Part shown: one piece after another, positions 1 through 11,884 of the stretch
How positions within the stretch are numbered: the first letter of the stretch is position 1
Layout of the letters: every line of letters begins with the position of its first letter
Assembly (NCBI RefSeq): GCF_028453695.1
Contig: NC_135781.1
Span: forward strand, 2,656,078-2,720,077
Origin: Augochlora pura
Lineage: Eukaryota; Arthropoda; Insecta; Hymenoptera; Halictidae
Direction: 5' to 3'
DNA: 64,000 bases
Program-made: the position numbers and the translations under genes
The notes under the pieces: model-generated
Databases searched by the model: none
Seen by the model: the letters and a program-made list of their open reading frames with translations, nothing else
Told to the model about the DNA's origin: nothing

Positions 1-470
1 CTAGAAAGAGAGAGAAGGAGAGAGCAAGCGGGAGAGAAAGAGCAGGACTGTGGGAACAGGGTAACCGAATACACGAACGGAAACCCCCGGCGCGAGAGAA
101 GGCGAAAGCCTTTCGCCCCTCTCCCCCCCCGACGTCCCCGCGGCGGCTTGACCAGCGGAGGTGATAGCTCGTGTCAGCTCGCTTTATCTTGCCGTGACTA
201 TCTGCCATTATTTCTTTTCACGCTGCCACGCCGGTGTCCGATCCGTAAAACGGTTCCGATCGATCGGTCAACCGTAACTTTTGATCCATCTCTTCTCTCC
301 CGGCCGGCTTCTATCGACTTTCGCGGAGATCTTACGACTGACAGCGACTTACCCTGATTTCTCGGAGTGGTCGATTTTCCTCGAGCGACCTCTTTGTTCT
401 GCACTTTTGTTATAGTTTTATTTCTTTTCTTCGAGATAGAGAAGTCTTTTGAAGGATTATTATCGCGTTC
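1..470. other. GA-rich edge followed by GC-rich unique DNA
   Basis: The first 46 bases are GA-rich low-complexity sequence. The remainder is GC-rich, CpG-dense unique DNA with a C run near 124-131. Two overlapping open frames on opposite strands (148-357 and 198-404) show no recognisable domain. No gene or RNA is seen. Confidence 0.6.
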
Positions 471-840
471 AGGTGCATCGATGTGTACAGGTGTATGGTA
501 TGCAGGGTATGTTGTAGTGTACAGTTGATGTCATAGTATACAGTGTATGTCATAATATAGTAATATGTAATAATATTTTCACGCTAAAAATAATTATAGA
601 TAAGCTAAACAATTCTATGTTGTTCACATAGAAGTCACTATAACAATTAATTTGTCATTAATAATAAAATACCAGAGCGAAATGGCAATAATTCTCCTAG
701 ATTCGATTAATGCAGCAAATCTCTCGTTCGATGCCACGATCTGCACATTGAGTAAAAAACGACCCAGAAACCTTAACACCCTTAAAACTCACCTGATTCG
801 ATTAATTCGTCTTACAGATAGCGACTTTTGCCCGATTTAA
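470..840. other. AT-rich island with G/T-to-A/C switch
   Basis: Hand count at 481-540 gives G 19 and C 4; at 721-780 it gives G 9 and C 19. The left part holds degenerate repeats of the type GTGTA/GTATG. The short open frame at 652-840 lies inside this composition and is not believed to be coding. Confidence 0.6.
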
Positions 841-1427
841 CTTAATTCCGCCCCGGTTCTCCTCTGCCATCCGCGTTAAAATTCATTCGAATTCTGGCAC
901 GGACTTCTTCGAATCTCCCGACACGATTAGAGTTCGCCGCGACCGAAATCGTATCGGTTTCCGCGCGAAAACTAAAGAGCATTGTCTCGCCTCATTGTCG
1001 GGACCAGTCCGACCGCGAGAGCTAATGGCGGCGATATCTGCGGCAGGTGATCAATTAATTATCGGCCAGCGGTCCGCGGGGTGGAGTCAAAGTATTGTCG
1101 GGCCACAAAAGGGACACGACTTTAATCTCCGCGTTCTCGCCGCACGATGCCGCATGACTGGCGGAACTATAGGGGAGTCGGCCATTATCAGATGACACCC
1201 ATTATTTCATTCGTCCGTCCGTCCGTCCGTCCGCGTTCGATTTAATTACACATTCAATTTGGACCCCGGTCTTATCGTAATCGCCCGCGGGCTCGCCCAA
1301 TAACCCGCCGCCTTCAATCGCTTCCTAACCTCTGATGGTGACGCGGGTGGATCGCCCACACGCGCGGGAGACACCGGGAAACAGGTGCGAGAACGCGTCG
1401 TTCACGGCAAGGCAACAATCGGTTTCG

Positions 1428-1430
<3 letters not shown>
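841..1430. other. GC-rich unique block
   Basis: CpG-dense DNA with interspersed TAATTA motifs. A (TCCG)n microsatellite lies at about 1211-1233. No exon or RNA is recognised. Confidence 0.5.

Positions 1431-1460
<30 letters not shown>
1431..1460. repeat. (TC)n microsatellite
   Basis: A pure CT dinucleotide run of about 30 bases. It produces the RERERE stretch in an antisense open frame, which is therefore not evidence for a protein. Confidence 0.95.
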
Positions 1461-1463
<3 letters not shown>

Positions 1464-1737
1464 TGTTGAATAAGATCGAACATTAATTACGACCGCTCGG
1501 AATAGTATTATCGTTTCCACCATCAATCTCCATTGTCAGGCGAGCCCCGACAATGCTGTTGCCCACTGTGAAATCTTTGTTACGGGATAATTAGCTGGCT
1601 GGCTCAAGGCCACCGGGGTCTCTCGACGCCGCGACGGCTTTGTACGACGCCCGGAACGCTCGATGGACCGCGTCGGCGTTACACCGCTTGATAATAAAAC
1701 GCTCGGGTTGATGGTGAAATTTGTCGATGCTTTTTCA
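1461..1737. other. GC-rich unique block
   Basis: Unique sequence with no recognised gene. It ends in a G/T-leaning stretch (TTGATGGTGAAATTTG) that leads into the AT minisatellite to the right. Confidence 0.4.
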
Positions 1738-1935
1738 TAGAGAATTTTCTATGGACGAGAGAGAATTTCCTATAAATTAGAGAGAATTTTTCTATAAATT
1801 AAATAAAATTTTTTATAAAAAAGAGAGAATTTTCTATAAATAAGACAAAATTTTCTATAAATAAGAGAGAATTTTTCTAGAAATTAAATAAAATTTTTTA
1901 TAGATAAAATAAAATTTTCTAGATAAATTTTCTAT
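1738..1935. repeat. Degenerate AT-rich minisatellite
   Basis: Repeated units of the form AGAGAGAATTTTCTATAAAT, with variants in which ATAAAATTTT replaces part of the unit. The period is near 28 bases and irregular. It occupies the centre of an AT-rich island; the sequence to the right becomes A/C-leaning. Confidence 0.8.
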
Positions 1936-2294
1936 TTATTTCTTAGCCTTAACATTCCAAGATTTACGTACGAATTTCATCATTAGATACACCCAATTCA
2001 ACAGTTATTAACCTGAGCCCACTAGAAAGTTCATTTTCATATTATCTGACCTGGCGAAGACACGTCTCGTCAGCCCCGGGGGCGGCTGAAGTTTGTCGCT
2101 AGACGATGCTCAATTACCGCGATTATCTCGACAAAGGAAACACCGGGGATCGTTCATCGCGACAGCCACCCCCACCCCCACCCCCCTCCTCTCCCCCCCG
2201 TCTGTCCTACCGTTTCCGCGTGCTCGTTTTCTCCTTTCGGCATTTTTTTTCTGTCGCCTTTGAGTTTCGCGCGCGTCGCGACGAATAAAGCGAA
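1936..2294. other. Unique DNA with C-rich tract
   Basis: AT-rich then GC-rich DNA. A (CCCCCA)-like C-rich tract lies at about 2166-2200. No gene is seen. Confidence 0.4.
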
Positions 2295-2442
2295 GAGGAA
2301 AGCCGCCAAAGAGAGAAAGAGAGAGGAAAAGAGAGAAAGTAAGAGAAAGAGAGAGAAAAAGAGAGAAGAGAGAAAAGGAGAGAAAGTAAGAGAGAGAAAG
2401 CGAGAGAGATAAAAAGAGAAAAAGCGAGAGTAAAAGAGAGAA

Positions 2443-2485
<43 letters not shown>

Positions 2486-2490
2486 GGCAG
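2295..2490. repeat. Long GA-rich microsatellite
   Basis: About 195 bases of AGAGAAAG-type purine repeat on the + strand, ending in a purer (AG)n run at about 2447-2487. Three long antisense open frames rich in Leu and Ser arise from it and are artefacts. Confidence 0.95.
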
Positions 2491-3690
2491 GCTGCACAAA
2501 GGAAGCCTCGCGAGCACTCCAGGCTACGGCCGAGCGAGAAACCGAGGAGAATGGAATCCTCGCGAGAGGAAAGCGCAATCGAGCTGCTTCGCCCACCCCC
2601 GCGGCGAGGCGGCGACCTCTTTGATGGAATCATTTACAATTACACATTTCCCTTTCTTTCGAAAAATCCGAACGAACCACGCGACTGTACGATGGTACGA
2701 CCCATTGACAATTACCTCGATTCACGTAAACGTTCGACAAATAATTTAATAAATTTTCGTTCGACAAATATTAACCAAAAACAAATATTGACAAATATTA
2801 ACCAAAAAATACACCTTCCGAAATATTTCTTACAAACACATAAACCTTCCTATTATCGATAACGCAACTATTATCGCGCAAAATTTTATTTAACAACCAA
2901 AAATCCACTAGTTGATTGAACAATCCGACTACTCCGGGTCAAGATAGATCTAGCCACCGGTTAAGAGAAAGACCAAGGTCCCCGCCGCGTCGCGATCCGC
3001 CCGGTTAAAAGCACGGAACTATCGATCGATTAAAGTTTGAAGAAAAACCTAGATACCGCTAATGCGACGGGTTAATTTTTCCGCGTGCTCGAATTTTTCA
3101 GCGTCGCTTGTCCACCGATTAACCCAGTTCCCAACTCGCGTCCGCGTGTCGCTCTCTCTCTCTCTGCGCGTGTCACGTCGCTGAACCGCGTGTCGCAACA
3201 TTCGACGTCGCGCGGTCCTTTCCGGTACGGTGATCCCGCGCCGCCGCGGGCCTTAAATGTTTAATCAAAACAAATTAGTCGTCGGAGGTAGCGCGGCGTG
3301 CACACCGGATTCATTGTGCGAGCGCAGAGTTTTCTCGCCGGCCCGGGAATCCGGTTGGCCGCGCGCGCGCGAACGGAGCAATGCTGCGTGGAGCTTAACG
3401 AGAGCCGCTGTCGGTTTAGATGTTTTGGACAAGCGCGCGCGCGCGCGCGGTTCGCCGGAAATCGGACGTGACAAGCGACGACACGGTGCCGCGGTTTTAA
3501 ATATTAACGCTGATAAATCTGGCAATACGCCTACGCGCTAGGAAACTGGTAACTATCTCCGCTGATGATAAATTCCGCTTCGACTTCGGGCACGGCTGAC
3601 GTAACCGCGCTACTTGACCTAATGGTGCGGCGACTTTTTCTTAGTTGAAAGCGACACGTGACAGCGTACAATGTCGCAGCGATGCTGGTC
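2491..3690. other. GC-rich block with A/C-rich stretch
   Basis: The sequence between 2640 and 2900 is A/C-rich on the + strand and includes a short duplicated segment around 2766-2800 (ACAAATATTAACCAAAAA). A short CT run lies near 3150-3165 and (GC)n runs near 3360 and 3436-3449. Overlapping frames at 3257-3541 and 3265-3525 show no family signature. Confidence 0.4.
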
Positions 3691-3699
3691 GCATTTTTG

Positions 3700-4340
3700 A
3701 ACAATTTAATTTATGAATGACGATAAGGTACATTTTATATTTTTTCCAATCGAGTACAGCATGTGTATAGTTTGGTTAGAAAAAATCTAGTTGGTCTGGA
3801 AATATTCTTTATATAAATAACAAAATTGTTGATACAGTGTACACTTTTTTATAGTGAACAGATTTGGTAGAAATATTTTTTTCGTAATTTCATCCCCTTT
3901 CGAGATATTTCAGTTCCAGACGAGACACCCTGTATATATGACAGATTGCTAAAAAGACGACTGAAATTAATTGTAAAATTACTGTATGTTAACTTAAGTC
4001 TGAATTGTCAATGAATCTAGTAAAAATGAGAGAAATTATTATAAATAATATATTATCATTGTTATCATTATATATCAAACATTAAATATTATAATTATGT
4101 ACCATATATTGTATATTATTACCATTATATATCATACATTACACATTGCTATTATTATTATTATTATTACTATTTTATTATTATTTACTATTTTTATCGC
4201 TATACATATCATATGTAATAACATACAATTTTTGCAAAATTAATGAAACTAATAACCGAATAACTATCAACCCTTCCGTTCCAAAATACAACCCCCACCA
4301 AAACCATCCCTCTCCTAAAATTTCTCTATTAATTCTCTGC
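3700..4340. other. AT-rich island
   Basis: AT-rich sequence containing degenerate ATTATATATCATACATT units (about 4050-4145) and an (ATT)n run at about 4146-4195. The right end (4255-4325) is strongly A/C-rich. The motif ACACCCTGTATA at about 3926 resembles ends of some insect transposons, but no second end was found. Confidence 0.5.
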
Positions 4341-5440
4341 TTGCATAACCTCCGCAAACGCAGCTACGAAACGCCAAGTTTCGGGAAGCCGAGTTTCTCA
4401 TCGCGTTAATACAGTCGTTCCGGTATCCCCCGTAGCCGATAACATTACTGACAAACTAAATGGGCGCAGCAGCGAAACACATTCGTTCCACGCGGTTATA
4501 AATCACGCGGGGAACGTGAAAAAAAATATTCCAAATAAAATGTAAAAATCGCGCGTCGAAAACAGCCGGGGTCGATCATTGAGCACACTGCTTTCTACGG
4601 ACACATCGATGCCTTTCGCTTTCTAAAGCGCCACCGGTTTAATAGACTAATTTAATTTTCCCGTAACGCAGAGCCGTCGAACCAAAAAAAAAAAAAAAAA
4701 GACGAAAAAAGTTATCGGCTTAATAGACGTTCATCAATAATAAGCACGCGTTCCGTTCAGGGGCGTGGGCACACCGTGTATATATCGTAGCCGCGCGGCG
4801 ACAGATTGGAAGATTAATCGCCGCGGAAATTCTCCTTTCGTAACGCGAAACGCGGCGTTCGTAGGGATTTCGCCATTGATTCGCGGGTGCCCCCCCCCCC
4901 CCCCTCGCGTTCCAACGTTCACCTAATTTTCCTTTCAACGGCGTCGTGCGCCGCGCGGATCAACGGATCGCTGTCGGAACAATGGGGCCAAGACGTTTCG
5001 AACGGTTAATTACGTGAAACGTAACACCGGCTCGTTTTTCGCCGCTCGCGTATGAACCGGCGCGCAATTTATCGTTGCCGCGAAAACCGCCGGACAGATT
5101 TAATCGGCGCGGGCCGAACGATATTTGCGACGTTGTTAATTAAATTACCGCCGCCGGCACTCGGACGTATCGAAACGCTTAATCAACGTCCTCTCTGTCT
5201 ATATACGTTTCACGGCGGAACAAGAAAACCGTTGGGTCGAGCGGAATCTTTCCGGTATTACCATCGGAAATCATTTTCCAACGGTTTTATCGGCTTCTGG
5301 CGAAAATTAGCTCCGCGGGAACGGAACGGAGAATCGGCGGAATTTGCTGAAGCCACGGCGATAAATAATCAGGGCGAAATGGCGACGAGGATTTTGGGTA
5401 ATTGTTCTTTCGGTCGTGTTCGGGATCATTTTGTTGCGCT
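4341..5440. other. GC-rich unique block with homopolymers
   Basis: Contains a poly-A run at about 4684-4700 and 15 consecutive C at 4890-4904. The open frame 5052-5522 (156 codons) ends in the ATT-rich repeat and shows no recognisable domain. No gene is called. Confidence 0.4.
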
Positions 5441-5454
5441 TTTTGTTGTAATAA

Positions 5455-5735
5455 GCTTTGTTAGGATTATTGTTGTTACTGTTGTTATAATTGTTATTAC
5501 CATTATTATTATTGTTATTTAACTATAATGTTGACATAACCTTCTTTACGATTATTATTGTTACTATTATTATAATTATTATTGCCATTACTATTGTTAC
5601 TGCTGTTGTGATTATTGTTACCATTATTATTATTGTTATTTAACTATAACGTTGACATAACCTTCTTTATGATTATTACTGTTACTATTATTATAATTAT
5701 TATTGCCATTACTATTATAATTATTTCACTATTTT
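5455..5735. repeat. 121-bp tandem repeat built on (ATT)n
   Basis: The marker AACTATAA.GTTGACATAACC occurs at 5521 and again at 5642, giving a period of 121 bases. The intervening sequence is ATTATTGTTACT-type trinucleotide-like repeat. A partial unit precedes it from about 5460 and a partial unit follows. The left side is G/T-rich. Confidence 0.85.
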
Positions 5736-5739
5736 TAGT

Positions 5740-6060
5740 TACTAAATCTTTTTCTTATTAAATCTTTCTCGCTCGCTACGCTCCCGCTGCGCGCGCCGCC
5801 ATTTTTAATTGGTTCCGATCGCTGATAATCGGTAATTTAAACTCCCCTTTCCGCCCTGATTGCGCGGCGTTACGAATCACTCCCCGTCCCGGCTACCCCC
5901 GGGGAGCGACCGTGATCCGCGTTATCGGCGGCGTGTCTCCGTTTCAATTTTCTTAATTAACTATAGCGAATCGACGATAGAATCGTTCCTGACAGCAGCA
6001 CTAAATTACCCGGGACAATGTCGCCTAATTCTTTCCACGCTTAGATAACGTTACCGATAG
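5740..6060. other. GC-rich unique block
   Basis: CpG-rich unique DNA. The 62-codon open frame at 5860-6048 has no recognisable feature. Confidence 0.35.
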
Positions 6061-6420
6061 AACAATGGGGGCGAAAAATGTTCTGTTAAAATCGAGTTGA
6101 ATTAAATTATGATATAAAATTCTATTAAAATATAATGAAATTAAATTATGGTATAAAAGTATATTGAAATCAAAAATTAATATTAGTAAATATTGTAGTC
6201 GAATTATATAATATTCTAGTTTTTATCATAGTATATATAGTTTTAGATTAGTTATATTAATTATGATATTACAGTAAAATTAAATGAAATTAAATGAAAT
6301 TATATTGTAACATAAAATTAATACGTATCTTTCAGATGATTTTGGGAACCTTCTAAATGATCTCAGAAACCTGTTCAATGACCTTAGGTATTTTTCAGAT
6401 GACTTTAGGAACCTTTCACC
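6061..6420. other. AT-rich island with short degenerate repeats
   Basis: TATAAAATTAAAT-type sequence. At about 6329-6415 there are three or four degenerate units of roughly 30 bases (TTTCAGATGATTTTGGGAACC and variants). Confidence 0.5.
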
Positions 6421-7040
6421 CTCAATTCACGATTTCGATACGACTTTTGCACCACCCTGTACGTTGATCTCGCGGATGGGAAACGAGTCCGGAAAAGTCG
6501 TCGAATCGCTGTGGCGCGCGTAAACTAAATAGATGGCGCGACGCGCGTAACAAGCGTGTACGTGGCCGATTGCCAGTAAGAAGATTGCACGCGAGCCTTG
6601 ATTGTGCTGTTGAGGGTAGATTAGACATTCCGTTGCGCCCCGCGTGCGCAGGACGCAGTAACGCGAGATATGACACAATACAATGCCAGCGTTAACGACC
6701 TTCGTGAATTATCACGCGCATACTGCGCGCGCACGGCTGCCGCGACTTCCGACGTTCTACTATCGGCGGTCCGTCTCTATTTAACCTAATCATCCGCAGC
6801 GACGATTCTCTCCGCCGTTCAATCGAAAGCAACACGCCGACTCTGATTCTGTCACAATTCCGTCGCCGTTATTAGGTCAGAGAATTCAACGCGGGATTAT
6901 TCAACGTGGCCCCGGCCGTGTCGGCGTCATCGATGCCCAATGAAACAGCAAAAGCAATCTTCGACGTTATTACTGATACTCCAACGCGATGGATCGTCGA
7001 TTATTATAAATCTGCGGGACAAGTCTTCGCGGTTATTACA
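6421..7040. other. GC-rich unique block
   Basis: CpG-dense DNA. Two antisense frames (6422-6678) overlap each other and have no family signature. No gene is called. Confidence 0.4.
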
Positions 7041-7600
7041 CGGCAGTTAATTGTATTGAAATGTTCGTATTGTCTGGTATATTAATTTCAATTTTAATGT
7101 GATTTTAATCGATTCTGTGTAATTGTATGTTTTCATATAGTTTTGAATGATTTCATGTAATTTGATGTTATGATTTAAATTTAATAATTTTAATATAATT
7201 TTATGTTATGACATAGTTGTGAGTAATTTCAAATAATTTTGTATTATAATTGTGATCAATTTTACATAATTTTATACCACAATATAATTTCATCTAATTT
7301 CATATAATTTTATGTTACAATATAATTATGTTTAATGTTAAATGACATTACATTACACTATAATTTCATTCAATTTTATATAAATTTGTATTGCAGTATA
7401 ATCTCATTGAATTTCATATAAAAATATGTAAATATGTAAATAAGTGAATAAATATATGAAAATGTAAATAAATGAACAAATATATAGATATTCATATATT
7501 TATAAATCTCTATCAAATTTCATTAAATTTAATATTTATAACATCGATTCCACATCATACCCTAACCAAATAACCGACAACGTTAACTCCGTGCTCCGTT
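7041..7600. other. AT-rich island with degenerate ATAATTTCAT repeats
   Basis: Diverged units of about 20-45 bases with the core ATAATTT(C/T)AT. The left end (7060-7170) is T/G-leaning and the right end (7490-7600) is A/C-leaning, in the same polarity as the other islands. Confidence 0.5.
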
Positions 7601-8096
7601 TATCCAACGCGTCCCCCATAAAGATCCGCCGATCCCAGTAATCGGGACAACATTACACCTGCAACCGGACCTATAATCGGCACAACGTAATTATCGGGAC
7701 GCTAAGTTAATGAATTGAACTGCAGCTTCCACGAAGCGAGAGACCGTGTCTCATTAGCGAGAGCAGACCTGATTCAAGAAGAAGAAGAAGAAGAAGAAGA
7801 AGAAGGGGGATTTTATGCCATGCTCGCAACAGTTCGTTCGTTAGCGGTTCCCAAACCCCGTGGAACCTGATTATACGGCGTTTTCCCCGGTACCGGGAAA
7901 ACCGGGAAATCGTTATCGCGAGTGGATGTTGCGAAATTACATCGAGCTCATCCATATTCCCACCTCGGGGTACATACTTTGTTGCGGATCGAGGCTGTGC
8001 GTAGGCCTAGCCCTTGCGGCGGAGATAACGCGATCTTCACACGCGCCGAACACGAACAGGATTTTGAACATCCTTGTTTCCGCGAGCGCGGGCGGG
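7601..8096. other. GC-rich block with (AAG)n
   Basis: An (AAG)10 run lies at 7776-7805. It creates the Leu run in an antisense frame. The rest is unique CpG-rich DNA running into the minisatellite on the right. Confidence 0.5.
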
Positions 8097-8245
8097 TAGA
8101 GGGTTTGTCGAGCGAGCGAGTGGAGCGTATTTTGAGCGAGTGAGTGGAGCGTATTTTGAGAGAGTGGGTAGAGCGTATTTTGAGAGAGTAAGTAGAGCGT
8201 ATTTTGAGGGAGTGAGTAGAACGTCAAGCGAGCGAGTGGAGCGTA
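8097..8245 (+). repeat. 24-bp minisatellite
   Basis: The core GAGCGTATTTTGAG recurs with its GCG at 8125, 8149, 8173 and 8197, giving an exact period of 24 bases. It is the first block of a compound minisatellite. Because 24 is a multiple of three, it keeps reading frames open. Confidence 0.9.
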
Positions 8246-8254
8246 TATCGAGCG

Positions 8255-8580
8255 ATTGGGAGAAGGGTACGTCGGGCGAGCGAGCAAAGCGGAGTGTCCG
8301 TCAAGCTAGTTTGCAAAGCGGAGCGTCCATAAAGCTAGTTTTCAAAGCGGAGCGTCCATAAAGCTAGTTTGCAAAGCGGAGCGTCCGTCGAGCTAGCGAG
8401 CAAAGCGGAGTGTCCGTCAAGCTAGCGAGCAAAGCGGAGCGTCCGTCAAGCTAACAATCGAAGCGGAGCGTCGATAAAGCTAGCAATCGAAGAGGAGCGT
8501 CCGTCAAGCTAGCGAGCAAAGCGGAGCGTCTGTCAAGCTAGCGAGCAAAGCGGAGCGTCCGTCGAACGAGCGACCAACCG
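8255..8580 (+). repeat. 29-bp minisatellite
   Basis: About ten units with the core GCAAAGCGGAGCGTCCGTC followed by AAGCTAGCGA. Unit starts are seen at 8284, 8313, 8342, 8371, 8400, 8429 and 8458, an exact 29-base period. The AGCGGAGCGT core is shared with the preceding 24-bp block (GTGGAGCGTAT). There are no unique spacers. Confidence 0.92.
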
Positions 8581-8692
8581 CCAAGTGGACGAAGCGGAAT
8601 ATCCGTCAAGCAACCAACCGCCAAGCGGACGAAGCGGAATATCCGTCGAGCGACCAACCGCCAAGCGGACGAAGCGATGCATCCGCTCGTTT
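8573..8692 (+). repeat. 40-bp minisatellite
   Basis: Three units of 40 bases with the core AACCGCCAAGCGGACGAAGC. They continue directly from the 29-bp block and share the CCGTC(A/G)AGC tail, so this looks like a longer repeat derived from the same sequence. Confidence 0.88.
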
Positions 8693-9360
8693 TCGTTTTT
8701 GCGCTTCGAGCAGACAAACGCGGTCTCGCGATACGCTCCTCCCGCCGGAGAAACTGTTATCGCTATTAAACGGTTTAGCTACGCATTGTCCGCGACTTAT
8801 GCGAACGTAGGCGAGAGCTCTCCGGTCCCAGAAAGCGAGCTGCTCTCGCTTTCTTCCTCCGGCCAAACGGTCAATGGAGCTCTAACGACTCTTAAGCGCT
8901 GATGATTCATAGACCTACTTTTTACACGCGGTTCGGGGAACGAGATCTGCGTTAGGCTACGCCATTGTCCAAATTATTTTGAAGAATATTTGTTGGTAAT
9001 AATTTTCTGAATTATTTGGAAAATCGAGTCGGGTAAATATTTTTCTAAAATAATAATTTGAACTGTTTGGAGAAAATATTTGTCCGGAATAATTACTGTA
9101 CTTTGCGAAGTAATATTTAATATTTCAAAACATAATCATCTCTTCCATACCTAATTCCACCTAACAAATTCATCATCGACCACAAAATATTTAAACCTTA
9201 GCTGCAACGAACCAAATACATTTGCAATTATACATACACAATGTATAGTATAATAAAGCTAAGAAATATAGTATAAGCAAAGTATAAATAAAGTAAAAAT
9301 AGTATAGCTAATAATAGTACCAAAAATCTCTTCGCCCTCTTAATCCTATAAAATCTACTC
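8693..9360. other. GC-rich flank then AT-rich island
   Basis: CpG-rich DNA to about 8930, with overlapping open frames on both strands (8585-8902 and 8606-8866) and no domain. From about 8930 the sequence is AT-rich, G/T-leaning at the left (AATATTTGTTGGTAATAA) and A/C-leaning at 9140-9230. Confidence 0.45.
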
Positions 9361-9765
9361 TAAACAAATGAAAATCGGCGGAGATCGATCTCGATTTTCC
9401 AAGGAGTCGCGGCAAAGCTGAACGCGGCAAAGCTGAACGAGTCCGCGGTGTCCGCGAAAGAAATGTTTGCAGAAATTTCAGGGTCACGAAACCCTGGCCA
9501 AACACGCACGGGTTACCCGGGAGAAGACAGTCGGCCGTTTAGGTACAAAACGTGGAGACAGTCGGCGGGGTTACCCAATATTGGTTGTCACCGTGTCAAC
9601 AGAAGGATGCGAGACGGTGTGTTTGATCAGGCCGCGAAAGGAAACACCGTCGCGGACTAATATTGAATTCAAAAATTCGGAAAGCGTTACGTAAGCTCCG
9701 GGGCTCTGGGACCTTCCGGAGAGGATTTTCGGTGCGCGCACGGGAACCGGTCGGTCAGAGTAAAA
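9361..9765. other. GC-rich unique block
   Basis: Contains a short duplicated CGCGGCAAAGCTGAACG at about 9408-9440. Overlapping short frames have no signature. Confidence 0.4.
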
Positions 9766-9794
9766 GAGAGATAGACAGAGAGAGAGAGAGCGAC

Positions 9795-9844
<50 letters not shown>

Positions 9845-10255
9845 AGAGAGAATTACATAGACAAAAGACGATAAAGAAGAGAGAAAGAGAAAGAGAAAAA
9901 AAAGGAAGAAGATATAGAGGGAAGAAGAGAAATAGAGATTGAGAAGATATAGAGAGCAAGAGTGAGATGATATAGAGGAAAAGAGAAAAATAGAGAAAGA
10001 AAATTATATAGTAAAAGAAAGAAAGAGAAAATATATTTAAAAAATTGCGAGAGATAGAGAGAGAAATATAAAAAGGAAGAGGGAGACGCTATAGAGAGAA
10101 AAAGAAAAATAGTCAGAGAAAATACATAGCGAAAGACAGAATGAGAAAATATACTGAAAAAAGGGAGAAAGAGAAGATATAGAGAAGAAAAGGGAAAATA
10201 TAAAAATTGAGAGACAGAGAGAGGGGGAGAGAGACAATATAGAGGGAAAGAGTGA
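9766..10255. repeat. 490-bp GA-rich tract
   Basis: Purine-rich repeat beginning as nearly pure (AG)n at 9766-9843 and decaying to AAGAGAAAATATA and AGATATAGAGAG motifs. It is responsible for two antisense open frames of more than 100 codons composed of Ser, Leu, Phe and Tyr. Confidence 0.95.
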
Positions 10256-10515
10256 AGACAAAACGGCCGCGACGGTGAAAAGCATTCCATCGTCCTTGAA
10301 TTGTAGCAAAAGAGGATTAACACGAAGTTCGCCGGTAACCAGGATTTTTGTAAGCATCCATTACGGCGATAAATTACTTTTTACCTCGGCGCGATGTATT
10401 TCTACGGCGTGCCCGTGATTTGTGAGCGAGATAACAGCAGCAGTTAAAAAAGAATTACGGCGCCCTTATCCATCTACGCGAACCGGGCTCGTAAATTAAA
10501 AATCAACATTCGTCT

Positions 10516-10516
<1 letters not shown>
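10256..10516. other. Unique block
   Basis: Mixed-composition unique DNA between two microsatellites. No gene is seen. Confidence 0.35.

Positions 10517-10564
<48 letters not shown>
10517..10564. repeat. (CT)n microsatellite
   Basis: Uninterrupted CT dinucleotide run of about 48 bases. Confidence 0.97.
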
Positions 10565-10567
<3 letters not shown>

Positions 10568-10649
10568 CTCCAAGAAACTGGAACTCGGCGAAAAGTTTAC
10601 GATTTTCCCCTTGTTAGCGTCGCGTGATTCGCAGGCGAGACGCTATCGA

Positions 10650-11100
10650 ACACCGGACACTAATTCCTATCGGTTGACTTTACAATTTAAAGTTTCCGAT
10701 AAATTTTTAAAATACTAATAAATTTCAGCAAGGTTAAGGCAATAACTTCTGTAATAAATTTTAACTTCCCGGTTTTGATTTTATTAATAAAATGATTTTT
10801 CTATTTTTCTATTTTGAAATTAACAAAATACACTTTCTAGTGCACATTAACATTAACATTAACACACCAACCGAGCCAATAATCAAACCGGATCGAATAA
10901 AAATACATCTCTGAACAATCGCACTCGATAAACAACAATATAAAATCGCTCTCAAACTCTCGCTATATTTTCGCGAGTATTTACCTACACAATCGCTCTA
11001 TAAACAATTGTATATACCTTGCCCAATTATTTCAATAACCGCACAAAACCCAACATCCACGATCCGCCAACAACAAAAGCAATAAACAAAGCCCAACAAT
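10650..11100. other. AT-rich island with strong A/C right side
   Basis: The right side is strikingly poor in G: at 11041-11100 I count C 21 and G 5. The left side is weakly G/T-leaning. The short repeat ACATTA lies at 10846-10862. Confidence 0.5.
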
Positions 11101-11675
11101 CATACGTGGTTTACGATCCCAGGCGCATAAACGCGACCGCAGCGAGAGATCATTGGAAAGCGAAGGCCCGGTTCGCCGGGGCCGGCAATTAGTTTTCCAA
11201 TTTCCGTGCGAAAATCGGTTCGGCGATCGTTGTTGCGTGCGCGCCGATACTTTCTCGAAGACGGTCAAGAGAGGTGCAGCAGCAGCGGCCGCGTAATCGC
11301 AGGAGAACCGTTCGAGGGAATCGCAGCGCACAGAGCCCCCCGGAGGTCGTTCGGCGTCTCGAGACCTCCATTATTCTCGAACTCGAGCGGAATAAGAGCC
11401 GGGGCCCCGGCTCGAATGCTAAGCCACTCCCACGAGAGTGCAAATGTCCCGGAATGCGGAACAATGATTGACGGAAACTCGGCCGGGCCGCTCTCGCCGC
11501 TCGGCCCGATAAGGGGAACAAACGCATCCTTCGGCCAAGGATTCTTCAGACAGCGCGAAAACCGATCGTTGTCTTCCCCCCCTCTTTCGCCGCTGATCGA
11601 CGCGTTCGTCTGTTACAGATCATCGCGACGGGCGCCGTCGTAGTCCTTTGAAAGGGTTATATACTTTGAGAAGAA
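11101..11675. other. GC-rich unique block
   Basis: CpG-dense DNA with open frames on both strands (11189-11527 antisense, 11206-11643 sense). Simultaneous openness on both strands points to base composition rather than coding. No domain is recognised. Confidence 0.4.
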
Positions 11676-11679
11676 GAGA

Positions 11680-11703
11680 CAGAGAGATGAAGAGAGAGAG
11701 AGA
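11680..11703. repeat. GA microsatellite at gap edge
   Basis: GA-rich repeat that runs directly into the N run. Confidence 0.85.
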
Positions 11704-11803
11704 NNNNNNNNNNNNNNNNNNNNNNNNNNNNNNNNNNNNNNNNNNNNNNNNNNNNNNNNNNNNNNNNNNNNNNNNNNNNNNNNNNNNNNNNNNNNNNNNN
11801 NNN
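11704..11803. other. Assembly gap (100 N)
   Basis: Exactly 100 N, so the true gap length is probably unknown. GA-rich or GAGTG sequence flanks both sides, which suggests the assembly failed in a long GA microsatellite. Confidence 0.97.
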
Positions 11804-11884
11804 CGAGAGTGTGGGGGGAGAGTGAATAGCTCGAGAGAGAGAGAGAGAGAGAGAGAATTGAAATCTCTCTCGAAAGAGAGATGA
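11804..11884. repeat. GA microsatellite right of gap
   Basis: GAGAGTGTGGGG followed by (GA)n at about 11832-11856, with an inverted CTCTCTC at 11864-11870. Confidence 0.85.

Noticed and set aside
3915..3940. The motif ACACCCTGTATA, seen at ends of some insect transposons; ACACCCTTTATAAG near 30026 is similar
   Set aside because: No inverted partner or target duplication was found, so a transposon end cannot be supported.
8255..8580. Regular 29-base repeats that could suggest a CRISPR array
   Set aside because: The repeats are head-to-tail with no unique spacers, and the window is eukaryotic in character.
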